DNA of 64,000 nt, taken from assembly GCA_020025535.1 (NCBI GenBank), contig JAHHRY010000001.1:1-64000 (forward strand), written 5' to 3'. Source of the DNA: Oscillospiraceae bacterium (GTDB lineage: Bacteria > Bacillota > Clostridia > Oscillospirales > Oscillospiraceae). The first letter of the stretch is position 1, and every line of letters begins with the position of its first letter. Shown piece after piece: positions 1 through 7,869 of this stretch. The notes under the pieces are model-generated. The model searched no databases, was not told where the DNA came from, and worked only from the letters and a program-made list of their open reading frames with translations. A program made the translations under genes and the position numbers.

Positions 1-560
1 AGGAAAAGCAGAAAGAGAAGGAGCGGCAGGCCCAGTTGGGCCTGCCCACCTTCCGGTATCATCCGAATCCGCTGGAAACCGGCGCTTTTGAGGAGTCCGC
101 AGATGGTGTTGCCTGCGACTGCTGCGGCAAGACCACCCACATCTACTATGCAGGCCCTTTCTTTTCAGTGGATGATATTGATTATTTGTGCCCTGAGTGC
201 ATTTCCAGCGGCAAGGCGGCTCAGAAGTATGACGGTAGTTTTCAGGATGACTGCTCTGTGGACGATGGCGTGGATGACCCGGAGAAGCTGGATGAACTCA
301 TCCACCGCACTCCCGGCTACTGCGGCTGGCAGCAGGAATACTGGCGGGCCCACTGCGGTGACTATTGCGCCTATCTGGGCCATGTGGGGGCCAGAGAGCT
401 GCGGGCGCTTGGTGTGCTGGAGGAAGTGCTGGACGACCCTCTTTGGGACGAAGACCAAAAGGAAATGATCCGGGAATCTGTCAATGGCGGGCATCTGCAA
501 TGCTATCTGTTCCAGTGCCTCCACTGCGGGAAACACCTGGTCTGGATGGATTTTGATTGA
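1..560 (+). CDS. CbrC/UPF0167-family protein (5' end outside window)
   Basis: The protein resembles the CbrC (UPF0167) family: the core starts with a 'LPTFRYHPNPLETGAF' type opening, then a CDCCG pair, a CPEC pair, and a CLHCGKH pair near the C-terminus, which look like zinc ligands. CbrC members usually begin right at this opening. Here the frame stays open to the window edge and encodes a charged Lys/Glu/Gln stretch, so the real start lies upstream or at the TTG at 36. In E. coli CbrC is linked to colicin E2 tolerance; in Firmicutes these proteins are often found in immunity-gene clusters, which fits the neighbours here. The exact substrate is unknown. The family call is fairly sure, the start is not. 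Confidence 0.75.
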   Translation, partial: EKQKEKERQAQLGLPTFRYHPNPLETGAFEESADGVACDCCGKTTHIYYAGPFFSVDDIDYLCPECISSGKAAQKYDGSFQDDCSVDDGVDDPEKLDELIHRTPGYCGWQQEYWRAHCGDYCAYLGHVGARELRALGVLEEVLDDPLWDEDQKEMIRESVNGGHLQCYLFQCLHCGKHLVWMDFD

Positions 561-576
561 GGAGGTATCTGCGCCA

Positions 577-636
577 ATGGAAAAAACCTTCCTCAACCCC
601 GCCACAAATAAGCAGTGGCGGATTGAATGTGGATGA
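577..636 (+). pseudogene. 19-codon remnant ORF
   Basis: A GGAGGT at 561-566 sits 10 nt before an ATG that opens only 19 codons (MEKTFLNPATNKQWRIECG) before TGA. The good ribosome binding site and the protein-like start suggest the 5' stub of an immunity-type gene whose body has been lost. It could also be a genuine micro-ORF; nothing decides this from sequence alone. Confidence 0.35.
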
Positions 637-678
637 GAATTATATTCATTTTTACGATGGAAAAATGGAGGGGGCACA

Positions 679-1068
679 ATGAACTTTAACGAAGCAATGC
701 AAATGCTTGGAAACAAGTTGCAAGGAAAGTACGGACATTTAGGCTTTAAATATAAAAAATCCGACAAAACACTTACGAGGCACAGTAAAAATTTCACATA
801 TATGATTGCGTTTTCCTCATTCGGCGGGAACACAAAGGATAGCATAAGCATAGAGGTTTGCTATATAATAAACACCCGTCCATACGACCCTTATGGTTAC
901 GCCAAACCAGACATCAACACACAACCACTGTTTTACAGTTTAAGAAACAATGAAATATATCTTGATATAGGAAATGAAGAAAAAATTGACAATACCTTTG
1001 AGATTGTTTGTCAGTGGATGGATAAATTACTGATTCCAAAAATGAATGAGCTTTGTGCTACCGAGTAA
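679..1068 (+). CDS. Small hypothetical, DUF4304-like immunity candidate
   Basis: 129 residues, no signal peptide or membrane segment. A GGAGGGGG lies just before ATG 679. The layout (helix with FxEAxxxLxxKL, then a GF..KK.. and a TxxIxF strand) recalls DUF4304-like proteins of toxin-immunity loci, but I do not recognise it with certainty. The same pattern, in shorter form, appears in the protein at 3658, so the two are probably paralogues. It is AT-rich compared with its GC-rich neighbours, which suggests separate acquisition. Possible antitoxin or immunity protein by position only. Confidence 0.55.
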   Translation: MNFNEAMQMLGNKLQGKYGHLGFKYKKSDKTLTRHSKNFTYMIAFSSFGGNTKDSISIEVCYIINTRPYDPYGYAKPDINTQPLFYSLRNNEIYLDIGNEEKIDNTFEIVCQWMDKLLIPKMNELCATE

Positions 1069-1069
1069 A

Positions 1070-1457
1070 ATGAGCAGTTGACGATATACGGCTACTGGAC
1101 ACTTCCGATAAGATTCAACCAGCCGCAACCGTGGAGCAGATTACAGAATTGAAAACAATATTGAAATTTACACTTCCAGCTCAAGTGCGAGAGTTTTTCT
1201 TTCTGACCGCTGGCATACAGGTATCCACAGGCGTGATTCTTACCCTTTCCGGGATGTTTGATCTGACCATTCATGGAGAGCGGTATTGTGTGCTGGGCGA
1301 GTTCTGGAAAGAAGCGGATGGCGACCAGCTCCTGCTCCGCCCCGGAGAGGAAACCATCTGGTACTACGCCCATGAGCAGGACAAGGTAAAGCGCCTCTGC
1401 AATGATATGATAGAACTGCTGGAGAAGAAATTGGCGAGGTATCTCAATGAACACTGA
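1070..1457 (+). pseudogene. SUKH (SMI1/KNR4) family protein, frameshifted at its start
   Basis: The reading frame from 1074 to 1457 encodes a typical short SUKH domain: LLDTSDKIQPAATVEQI, then a hydrophobic LPAQVREFF helix and the late IWYYAHEQDKVKRL block. SUKH proteins are immunity factors for nuclease and deaminase toxins. The natural ATG at 1070 directly follows the upstream stop, but reads MSS and then TGA; removing one T of the TT at 1078-1079 joins it to the SUKH frame as MSSDDIRLLD. Otherwise translation would have to start at GTG 1133's codon (1131) and lose about 16 conserved residues. So the gene is either a recent pseudogene or carries a sequencing indel. Confidence 0.65.
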
Positions 1458-1514
1458 AAAATGGAAAAATCAGCGTGACGGTTGAGGGCTGAACTGTAAA
1501 TCAGCGAAGGAAGA

Positions 1515-1871
1515 ATGAAAATGACATTAGAAGAAATGTTCTGTGATCTCTATGATAAATATGGTAAAGATTTTAACTGGTATCCGATCCCCTTCGCACA
1601 GGCGGACGGGGCATTTGTTGCTGAACTAAATAAAGAAATAGGGCAAGACCACTTCTTATACGGCAAAAAAATCTGGGCGGTTGCGAAGTGTGAATCCAAT
1701 GATGATGTGTTATATGTTCTCAGAAACGGAATAGGAAGAGACATTTACTATCTGTTTCATTTGACTTATTCGGCACAAAATGCGGACGGATTTCCACGGT
1801 ATGAGGAGTTTGCAGATATATTTGCAGTAAAAGAACATATAGAACGATCATATATCGAGGATTATATGTAA
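1515..1871 (+). CDS. Hypothetical 118-aa immunity-type protein
   Basis: Acidic, soluble 118-residue protein; ATG 1515 follows GAAGGAAG. A second ATG at 1521 is a possible start. It has Trp/Tyr-rich motifs (FNWYPIPFAQADGAF; KIWAVAKCESNDDVLYVLRN; GIGRDIYYLFHLTYS) typical of small immunity proteins, but I do not recognise the family. It lies between a SUKH gene and an SF0329-family gene, so an immunity role is inferred from context only. Confidence 0.55.
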   Translation: MKMTLEEMFCDLYDKYGKDFNWYPIPFAQADGAFVAELNKEIGQDHFLYGKKIWAVAKCESNDDVLYVLRNGIGRDIYYLFHLTYSAQNADGFPRYEEFADIFAVKEHIERSYIEDYM

Positions 1872-1937
1872 TCTTCAAATTTTAATTTGTTAGGAATCTA
1901 CCTTACCCACAATGGCATCAGAAAGGAGGCGACCACT

Positions 1938-2453
1938 ATGTCAACCTGGAGCGGAATGCGAAACAAACTGGAAAGTGACTACCTGTGCCCCACACTCCGA
2001 GGTCATATCCAGTATTTTGCCACCAGTTACAGCAAAAGCGCCGACCATGAGGGCCGGGCAGCCATTCGTGTGGACGGCGTGGAAGTGCTGCGGAGCAACT
2101 ACTACACCTATTTTGAGAATGTGTGGACGAAATTTCATCACTTGCGATCCACCACGCTGAAAGATCACGACTCCGCAAAGGAGGCCATCAACCAGGCTCA
2201 TGCCTATGCGCTGGAGCAGGGCACCTTTGACCAAAAGGTGTTCTATGAGGCGTTTGGTATCTTTGACAACCAGAGCATTGAGAAAAGCCTTGTCAGCGAG
2301 AATCCCCTTGTCCGCATCTTCGCCCTCCTGGACCGCAGGCTGGGAAAGCGCCGCCTGCTGGCTTTGGAGGAATCCATGGAGCAGGAATTGGACTGGGTAC
2401 GGGCCTTCTATGTGATCCGGATGCAGGCAGAAGGGCTGATGGAAAAAGAATAA
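1938..2453 (+). CDS. SF0329-family protein
   Basis: 171 residues from ATG 1938, chosen because AAAGGAGG is 9 nt upstream; an earlier in-frame start exists at 1887 but has no ribosome binding site. The N-terminal region (MSTWSGMRNKLE, CPTLRGHIQYFATSYSKS, GRAAIRVDGVEVL) matches what I remember of the SF0329 family, conserved but uncharacterised proteins often found in immunity-like gene rows. The C-terminal half is helical with LDRRLGKRRLLAL. No membrane or secretion signal. Followed 18 nt later by the next gene, which has its own strong ribosome binding site, so the row is likely co-transcribed. Confidence 0.65.
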   Translation: MSTWSGMRNKLESDYLCPTLRGHIQYFATSYSKSADHEGRAAIRVDGVEVLRSNYYTYFENVWTKFHHLRSTTLKDHDSAKEAINQAHAYALEQGTFDQKVFYEAFGIFDNQSIEKSLVSENPLVRIFALLDRRLGKRRLLALEESMEQELDWVRAFYVIRMQAEGLMEKE

Positions 2454-2471
2454 CATTCAGGAGGAACTACC

Positions 2472-2831
2472 ATGTCACAGATTGCATCCTTTTATCTACT
2501 AAAAAACGATCAGCGGAAGGAGCTGTCCGACGGTGGCTGCTCCGGCGCAGTCTACATGGCCATCTGGGACTGGTGTGAGAGCGAGCTGGATCTGGATGTC
2601 CGCTTTCCTGCTCCCCAGACGGAGGAAACCTTGGACTGCGCTCTGCTGGAGGGAGAGCTGGCGTCTGCTCTGCTGGCAGCTCTGCGGGAGCAGGACCTCC
2701 CGGAGCTGGCTGCCGAAATCGCCTCAGACTGGGACCTGCCTGTCGAGGCAGTGCAGAGCGGACTGGAAACGCTGTGCTCCCATTTGGAGTTGGTGCAGGG
2801 CGATGCTGCTCTGCTGTATGAGATGATATAG
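2472..2831 (+). CDS. Hypothetical acidic protein, 119 aa
   Basis: ATG 2472 follows CAGGAGGAACTACC. Highly acidic, Leu/Ala-rich, probably helical (LLEGELASALLAALREQDLPELAAEIASDWDLPVEAVQSGLETL). GC-rich codon use matches the genes on both sides (1938 and 2852). Family not recognised. Part of the same plus-strand row of small immunity-like genes. Confidence 0.55.
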   Translation: MSQIASFYLLKNDQRKELSDGGCSGAVYMAIWDWCESELDLDVRFPAPQTEETLDCALLEGELASALLAALREQDLPELAAEIASDWDLPVEAVQSGLETLCSHLELVQGDAALLYEMI

Positions 2832-2851
2832 ACAGAAAAGGAGAAAAACTT

Positions 2852-3631
2852 ATGGGACTTGACATTTACGCCGGGACGCTGACCCGGTACTATTCTCACA
2901 ACTGGAAAACCGTTGTTCAGCAGTGGGCGGAGGAAAACGGATATGCCTTCAACCGCATTACCCCAGATGGGGAACCTGCTGACAACGAGGAGGAACTGTC
3001 CCCGGCTGAAGTTCAGACGGCGGTGGAGGACTGGCGGGATCAGATCCTGGCAGCCATTTCCCAGCCGGGTCAGCCGCCCTATACCCCCTGGCCGGAGGAC
3101 AATGAGAAGCCCTACTATACCGACAAGCCGGATTGGGACGCCTTCGGCGCTATGCTGCTGGTGGCTGCTTGCCATACATACAATGAGCCAGTGCCGCCCA
3201 CTGTGGAGAAGGGGTGGGACTTCATGGAACATCCTGTCATCGCCCGGCTCACAGAAGATGATGAGCGGGTGTGGTCGCTGTTTCGGGGTGTGACATGGTG
3301 GCTCCCTTTGGCGGATGCCTTCTTCTTTCAGGCACCTCTGCCCACCGATGATCAGGCGATGATCGCCACCCTGGGCGGTCTGCGGAAGGAACTGGAGAAA
3401 CTGAATCAGCTGGCGTGGCAGGCCGATGAGGATACCATCCTTGATTGGGCAGACACGGAGGGATACCCGGTAGACGGGACCGTAGGCCCGGACGGGCAGT
3501 ACAGCAAAGCGGATACCCCGGAGCATACCCAGTATGATACCGAATCCCTGGCCAAGTTCGCTTTCTCCATATTCTGGCAGGCCATGCAGTTTGCAGAGGA
3601 GCAGCAGGTGCCCGTTCTGCTGGACTATTGA
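2852..3631 (+). CDS. Hypothetical 259-aa protein, MGLDIY-type start
   Basis: ATG 2852 follows AAAGGAGAAAAACTT. The N-terminus MGLDIYAGTLTRYYSHNW is of a type common among small uncharacterised Firmicutes proteins in immunity loci. The rest is Trp-rich and acidic (DWDAFGAMLLVAAC; WDFMEHPVIARL; RGVTWWLPLADAFFF), with no membrane segments or signal. No catalytic motif is evident. It is the largest gene of the 1-3.9 kb row; role inferred only from the neighbourhood. Confidence 0.55.
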   Translation: MGLDIYAGTLTRYYSHNWKTVVQQWAEENGYAFNRITPDGEPADNEEELSPAEVQTAVEDWRDQILAAISQPGQPPYTPWPEDNEKPYYTDKPDWDAFGAMLLVAACHTYNEPVPPTVEKGWDFMEHPVIARLTEDDERVWSLFRGVTWWLPLADAFFFQAPLPTDDQAMIATLGGLRKELEKLNQLAWQADEDTILDWADTEGYPVDGTVGPDGQYSKADTPEHTQYDTESLAKFAFSIFWQAMQFAEEQQVPVLLDY

Positions 3632-3657
3632 GTATACCTTGACAAAAGGCAGATACT

Positions 3658-3885
3658 ATGGAACAAAAGCACCCGTCAGACTTGTTTGAGGACGCACTGA
3701 CTTATCTCTGGGACAAGCTGACCCTGAGCGAGAAGGGCTGGAAGCGGCTTAAAAGAGGCGCATTCAAAAAGAAGGCGAAAAACCGTCTGACCTGCCAGAT
3801 TGGATTTGAACACAGCCGTTACAACGATCTGGTCTTTGAAAGTGGACATGGAGATGTAGAAGTGGGCTTTCACCATGTTATTTGA
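3658..3885 (+). CDS. Short hypothetical, likely truncated paralogue of the 679 gene
   Basis: 75 residues. The pattern FEDALTYLWDKL..., KKKAKNRLTCQIGFEHSRYNDL, VEVGFHHVI follows the order of FNEAMQMLGNKL..., KNFTYMIAFSSFGGN, ISIEVCYII in the 129-aa protein at 679, then stops where the latter continues for about 55 more residues. I read it as a shortened member of the same immunity-like family. Weak ribosome binding site (AGGCAGATACT). Could be a pseudogene. Confidence 0.45.
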   Translation: MEQKHPSDLFEDALTYLWDKLTLSEKGWKRLKRGAFKKKAKNRLTCQIGFEHSRYNDLVFESGHGDVEVGFHHVI

Positions 3886-3998
3886 GGAAATATAGGGATC
3901 GTTCTTCATTTTCGGAAAGGTTCCGGAATGTCCCAAAATTCCTTTTGCTATCAAAGGGCATCGCTCCTATTCCTGCTCCGGCAGCAGCTAAAACCAGA

Positions 3999-4045
3999 AA
4001 AACACTCTGTATGGCAAATAGTTCTTGCCACACAGAGTGTTTTTT
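3999..4045. terminator. Bidirectional terminator after the immunity row
   Basis: Stem AAACACTCTGT(A)TGGCAA / TTGCCA(C)ACAGAGTGTTT with a 6-nt loop and T runs on the plus strand (A runs, hence T on the minus strand, on the other side). It separates the plus-strand small-gene row from the minus-strand sigma factor. The remaining 3886-3998 stretch shows nothing else. Confidence 0.8.
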
Positions 4046-4138
4046 CATTTGCTTATTGTATTGCCTGTATATCAGGTGTCCGGAGATTTCCAATGTTGTC
4101 ATCGTGGTCGCAGGCTTCTTATGTGGGGACAAAATTTT

Positions 4139-4621
4139 TTAAGCCCGGAACTTTCTTTGTAAGGCTCGTCTTGCACGCTGGACACGTTTTTTACAGGCGG
4201 ATATGCTGATTTCTCGTTCTTCCGCCAATTCCAGCATAGATTTTCCTTCCGCTACCCCACAAATTATCCTAAATTCCTCTGTTTCCGCAAGATTTCCGTA
4301 TAAAACGTCCAAATTCACATTATCCCCTCCTGCGTTGGGGGTCTCATCGAGTTCCTGCATAGACATCGTTATCATGCGGTTTGTTCTGGCCTGACACCGC
4401 ACCATATTATATACAATATAACGCAATGTTTTCAGAAGCCAGCTCTTGGGATTGGCACAGCCACACACCTCGTCAGGTTTCATGCAGGCAATCCGAAAAG
4501 CATCTTGAACCGCTTCCTCAGCTAACGCCTCATTACGAAGGGTGCTTTTCGCATAGCATAACAGCTGATTATAGAATTCTGTGTATAACTGTTCAATCTT
4601 TTGATTTTGTTCGTCCGTCAT
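4139..4621 (-). CDS. ECF-type RNA polymerase sigma factor (sigma-70 family)
   Basis: 160 residues from ATG 4621. Region 2 is seen as LYTEFYNQLLCYAKSTLRNEALAEEAVQDAFRIA, followed by KSWLLKTLRYIVYNMVR; region 4 as GVAEGKSMLELAEEREISISACKKRVQRARRAL, a helix-turn-helix for the -35 box. ATG 4621 or ATG 4630 fit the GAGGTG just upstream. The frame stays open upstream to 4954 and would add about 110 residues with six cysteines, which is not normal for ECF factors. No anti-sigma gene is adjacent, so its control is unclear. It directs transcription of unknown targets in the cytoplasm. Confidence 0.8.
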   Translation of the reverse strand: MTDEQNQKIEQLYTEFYNQLLCYAKSTLRNEALAEEAVQDAFRIACMKPDEVCGCANPKSWLLKTLRYIVYNMVRCQARTNRMITMSMQELDETPNAGGDNVNLDVLYGNLAETEEFRIICGVAEGKSMLELAEEREISISACKKRVQRARRALQRKFRA

Positions 4622-5010
4622 TTCCCTCATCACCTCAGCAAAGCACTTCTTGCCCAATGTTTTACAGTATGCAATAACTTCTTTGGCGTGACAAAGCATC
4701 CTCTTCACAATCAGTATAAAACATTGCCGTTCTTCTTTCAACAGCAATTGTGTGTTTTCCGTAGGCTGTACAGCTTCAAGCTTTGACTTGCAAAACGCAC
4801 ATACGCAAAACCGGTCCTGTATTTTGTGAAACAAGTCCGTCATCGCCTTAGTTTTCGTTAACAATTGCCAAACAGCAAAAATCTCGGTTGTGCGATATGC
4901 CGATTTATGAATTTTTTGTAAATTTTTGTCGCCTTCCATGTTTCCCTGACACATATATTATGAAGGGTGTTGGCAGAAGCTATTATTTGTTAACCGTATC
5001 AGGAGGTTTT

Positions 5011-5274
5011 ATGAGAAGATATCTTGGATCAAAAAATTATGTTTTTCTGTCCTTTATGACTACTTTTATAATAATACTCGTGTTTGTACTGTCCGGAATT
5101 ATGCTTGAAAGTATGATAGCAAGTTCACATATCGATGCTGCAGAAATTTTCGTTGTTCTATTTTTAAGTGGATTCGGCATTTTTCGCTTTGTACATTTTA
5201 CTTTTACAAGCCTATACCTTATGCTTTATATTCCTGGGGAAATTTCACGAAAGACTGTGTGCATATTCGCTTAG
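5011..5274 (+). CDS. Small two-helix membrane protein, 87 aa
   Basis: ATG 5011 follows a strong AGGAGG with spacing of 4. Two hydrophobic segments (VFLSFMTTFIIILVFVLSGIML and IFVVLFLSGFGIFRFVHFTF) and a basic start MRRYLGSKNY suggest an integral membrane protein. It is divergent from the ECF sigma factor gene, so it may be a target or a membrane partner of it; this is inference. AT-rich. Family not recognised; the ORF may be a truncated larger gene because the following 250 nt hold protein-like but broken frames. Confidence 0.5.
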   Translation: MRRYLGSKNYVFLSFMTTFIIILVFVLSGIMLESMIASSHIDAAEIFVVLFLSGFGIFRFVHFTFTSLYLMLYIPGEISRKTVCIFA

Positions 5275-5483
5275 GCATCTTCACCAAGTGCACCATGGAA
5301 TATTCCAAGTGCAAAAGTGTGGGCATTGGATGGGATGTCGACCGACTTGCATTTGCAGATGGAGGCACTAAGAGCTGTCTGATCTGCCTTTCCTATGCTA
5401 ATATCGACAAGTCTTATCAAACAAGAATCTACGCCCTGGAACACAGGGTGTTCATCTTAAATGAAACCATTTTACTCTCCGAC

Positions 5484-5525
5484 AGGGCCTGCTGTCTGTG
5501 TAACGCAGACGGCAGGCCCTTTCCA
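5484..5525 (+). terminator. Hairpin terminator
   Basis: AGGGCCTGC.TGTCTG pairs with CAGAC.GGCAGGCCCT around a 7-nt loop, followed by TTTCCATTT. It would end plus-strand transcripts from the 5011 gene region. Confidence 0.65.
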
Positions 5526-5874
5526 TTTGCCTGACTGTGTCTGTCATCACGAAAAGCCAGATATGCCGTTGCTTCCTATTGCAGCATACCAGAAATCCGG
5601 TTTCCGGCATTCCGCAGCTTCTCTCTGAGAGAGGTCACCCGGACGGAAAGTGCAATATCTCCCGACGGGCAAAGGCGGATGCTTTTCTTCCGGTACAAAA
5701 GGCCCTGAAAGGCTGTCAGTGCCTTCCAGGGGCTTTCCGCAATGGGTTTCCCGACTTCCTATGATGGGATGAAACTGGGCGAAAAAGACTCCGTCTTCCG
5801 CACTTTCTATACACCCGTACAATCGTATCAGGCTCCTGCCGTCGGCGGGAATCTGCAGAACGCACCGAAACGCG

Positions 5875-5918
5875 GCAAAGGCCCTGAAAAGCATTTCTGC
5901 TTTTCAGGGCCTTTGCTC
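5875..5918. terminator. Terminator of the smsCB operon
   Basis: Near-perfect 18-bp stem GCAAAGGCCCTGAAAAGCA / TGCTTTTCAGGGCCTTTGC with a 4-nt loop, 75 nt past the smsB stop. The stem has A/T ends in both directions, so it can act on either strand. Confidence 0.8.
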
Positions 5919-5992
5919 ATGATGAATCATTTTATCTCTGCATAATTCACGTTCCATTTGATGCATGGAACGTGGATAGATTGTGTCCTGTA

Positions 5993-6922
5993 CTACGCAA
6001 GGAAACCATCGATGATCTTCTGTGCTGCCTCTTCCTCCGTCAGTCCCAGCGTACGGAACTTCAGGATCTGTTCACCGGCGATTTTGCCGATGGCAGCTTC
6101 ATGGATCAGGGAAGCATCCTTGTTGCGGGCGAACAGACGGGGAGATGCATCCACAATGGCATCATCGTCAATAATGGCATCGCATTCCGAGTGTCCGGTG
6201 CAGGCGGCATTGCCCACAATGGTGGAAACATAGTTCTGATAGGAGTGACCCTTGGCAACGGAGCGGGATACAATATCCGCACCGGAGCCTGCGCCGTTCA
6301 GGTCCACCTGGAAAAAGGTTTCCGCCCGCTGATCGCCTTCCGTAAACAGGCGCTCCCGGATGACCAGCTTTGCACCCTCGGCGGCTTTGACCGTGGTCTT
6401 TCTCGTGGTCTTATCCACGCCGCTGATCTGGGTTGTGTTCATCTCCAGATAGGCGTTTTTCTCCAGCACCACATCCGTAATGGGATCGATGGTGCGGTTG
6501 CCCTGTCCGTCACCGGTACCGATGTGCTTTTCTTCGTAGCGCACTCTGGCGTTTTCACCCACAAAGAACCGGTGAATACCGTTGTGTCTGGCCTCGGAAT
6601 CATCGTCCGTATGAACACCGCAGCCGGCAACGATCACAATATCGGCATTCTCACCCACAAAGAAATCGTTGTACACCAGATCGTCGATACCGCCTTTGGT
6701 AACGCAGGCAGGAATATAGACAGTCTCCCCCTTGGTTCCGGGGAGAATCGTAATGTCGAGACCGGGCTTATCCTGCTTCGACTCAATTTTGATATTTTTG
6801 CTGGAGACACGGCCGGCACACTCGCCGTTCTCCCGGATATTATACGCGCCCTTGAAGCTGCCCGTAAAATCGGACACCTGCTCCAGAAGCTTTTTCGTAA
6901 TGTTATTCATGGAATTGCCCAT
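5993..6922 (-). CDS. smsB: SmsB/SufB-SufD family Fe-S cluster scaffold subunit
   Basis: 309 residues. The body shows the parallel beta-helix of the SufBD family: repeated short strands such as GETVYIPACVTKGGIDDLVYNDFFVGENADIVIVAGCGVH, RFFVGENARVRYEEKH, ADIVSRSVAKGHS, and the end ASPRLFARNKDASLIHEAAIGKI, which is the conserved SufB/D C-terminal region. It is shorter than SufB (about 470 aa) and is paired with only one ATPase gene, as in the minimal SmsCB system of archaea and Clostridia. ATG 6922 overlaps the TGA of smsC by one base and follows GGAAGGAG, so translation is coupled. Builds Fe-S clusters in the cytosol. Confidence 0.88.
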   Translation of the reverse strand: MGNSMNNITKKLLEQVSDFTGSFKGAYNIRENGECAGRVSSKNIKIESKQDKPGLDITILPGTKGETVYIPACVTKGGIDDLVYNDFFVGENADIVIVAGCGVHTDDDSEARHNGIHRFFVGENARVRYEEKHIGTGDGQGNRTIDPITDVVLEKNAYLEMNTTQISGVDKTTRKTTVKAAEGAKLVIRERLFTEGDQRAETFFQVDLNGAGSGADIVSRSVAKGHSYQNYVSTIVGNAACTGHSECDAIIDDDAIVDASPRLFARNKDASLIHEAAIGKIAGEQILKFRTLGLTEEEAAQKIIDGFLA

Positions 6923-7647
6923 CAGAAAAACTCCTTCCGGCTGCAGCATTTTGAACTTGCACGCTCACTTTCCAGCATTTTGGCGACCATTTCCGGTCCG
7001 GGTCCCCGGTCGGCAACGGTACCGTCAGCAATCATAATAATCTCATCGGCAATCTGCAGGATCCGTTCCTGATGAGAAATAATGACCAGTGTACCGTCCA
7101 GATTGCTTCTCATTTCTTCAAAGGCCTGAATCAGATTCTGGAAGCTCCACAGGTCGATGCCTGCTTCGGGTTCGTCGAAAATCGTCAGCTGGGTATGCCG
7201 TGCCAGAACCGACGCAATCTCGATTCTTTTGATTTCGCCGCCGGAAAGGGTGGCGTCAATATCACGGTCCAAATAATCTTTGGCACAGAGACCAACTTTC
7301 TGCAGGATTGCACACAGGCTCTCCTGACTCATAGTCTCCCCTGCCGCCGTTTCAATCATCTGTCTTACGGTAATGCCTTTAAATCTCACAGGCTGCTGGA
7401 AAGCGAAGCTGATACCCTTCCGGGCACGCTCTGTTACATCCAGATCCGTAATATCCAGTCCGTCCATATAAATTCTGCCGGAGGTCGGTTTTTCAATTCC
7501 CATCAGCAGTCTTGCGAGGGTCGTTTTACCGCCGCCGTTGGGGCCGGTAATAGCAATCAGTCTGTTGTCTCGGATTTTCAGGCTGATATTTTTCAGGACT
7601 TCCTTGCCGTCTGATGCGGTCCAGCAGATATTCTGCAGTTCTAGCAT
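6922..7647 (-). CDS. smsC: SmsC/SufC Fe-S assembly ATPase
   Basis: 241 residues. Walker A GPNGGGKTT (about residue 33), Q-loop FAFQQP, signature TLSGGE, Walker B LTIFDEPEAGID and the H-loop ISHQ are all present; the spacing is that of SufC. Start ATG 7647 has GAGGTG at a good distance; a GTG three codons upstream overlaps that site. It is the cytosolic ATPase that drives SmsB. The absence of sufS and sufU beside it means sulfur supply is encoded elsewhere. Confidence 0.9.
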   Translation of the reverse strand: MLELQNICWTASDGKEVLKNISLKIRDNRLIAITGPNGGGKTTLARLLMGIEKPTSGRIYMDGLDITDLDVTERARKGISFAFQQPVRFKGITVRQMIETAAGETMSQESLCAILQKVGLCAKDYLDRDIDATLSGGEIKRIEIASVLARHTQLTIFDEPEAGIDLWSFQNLIQAFEEMRSNLDGTLVIISHQERILQIADEIIMIADGTVADRGPGPEMVAKMLESERASSKCCSRKEFF

Positions 7648-7659
7648 CGAATGCACCTC

Positions 7660-7869
7660 TTTCGTATTCTGTGAATTTCACCAAGTCAGGCTTATACAGC
7701 CGTGTTCTGTGTCTTTTTATAAATGCAGAGAATTCACGCAGAAGCTGAGCCACGGAGGAAATCTCAGGGCATAGGCCCGCAATTGCATCGTCGCAGAAAA
7801 AACACATGGGATCGGAATTCCCAAGCCTGCAGGGATTTTCGTTGTTTTGGAATCTCTATATCCGTATAA
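7660..7869 (-). other. Upstream region of smsC, possible regulator remnant
   Basis: One minus-strand frame reads CPEISSVAQLLREFSAFIKRHRTRLYKPDLVKFTEYE, which looks like the N-terminal helix of a MarR-type regulator, and then runs out of frame into smsC. No second half is found. Either a decayed regulator or coincidence. Confidence 0.2.

Larger units (their letters stand above)
5275..5992. other. Intergenic stretch with hairpins, no clear gene
   Basis: About 700 nt with open but unconvincing frames. The segment 5292-5440 reads Cys-rich peptide in one frame (MEYSKCKSVGIGWDVDRLAFADGG) without homologue that I know. Two strong hairpins (listed separately) lie at each end. A pair of GGCCCTGAAA-containing stretches at about 5700 and 5883 suggests a decayed copy of the same hairpin element. 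Confidence 0.5.
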
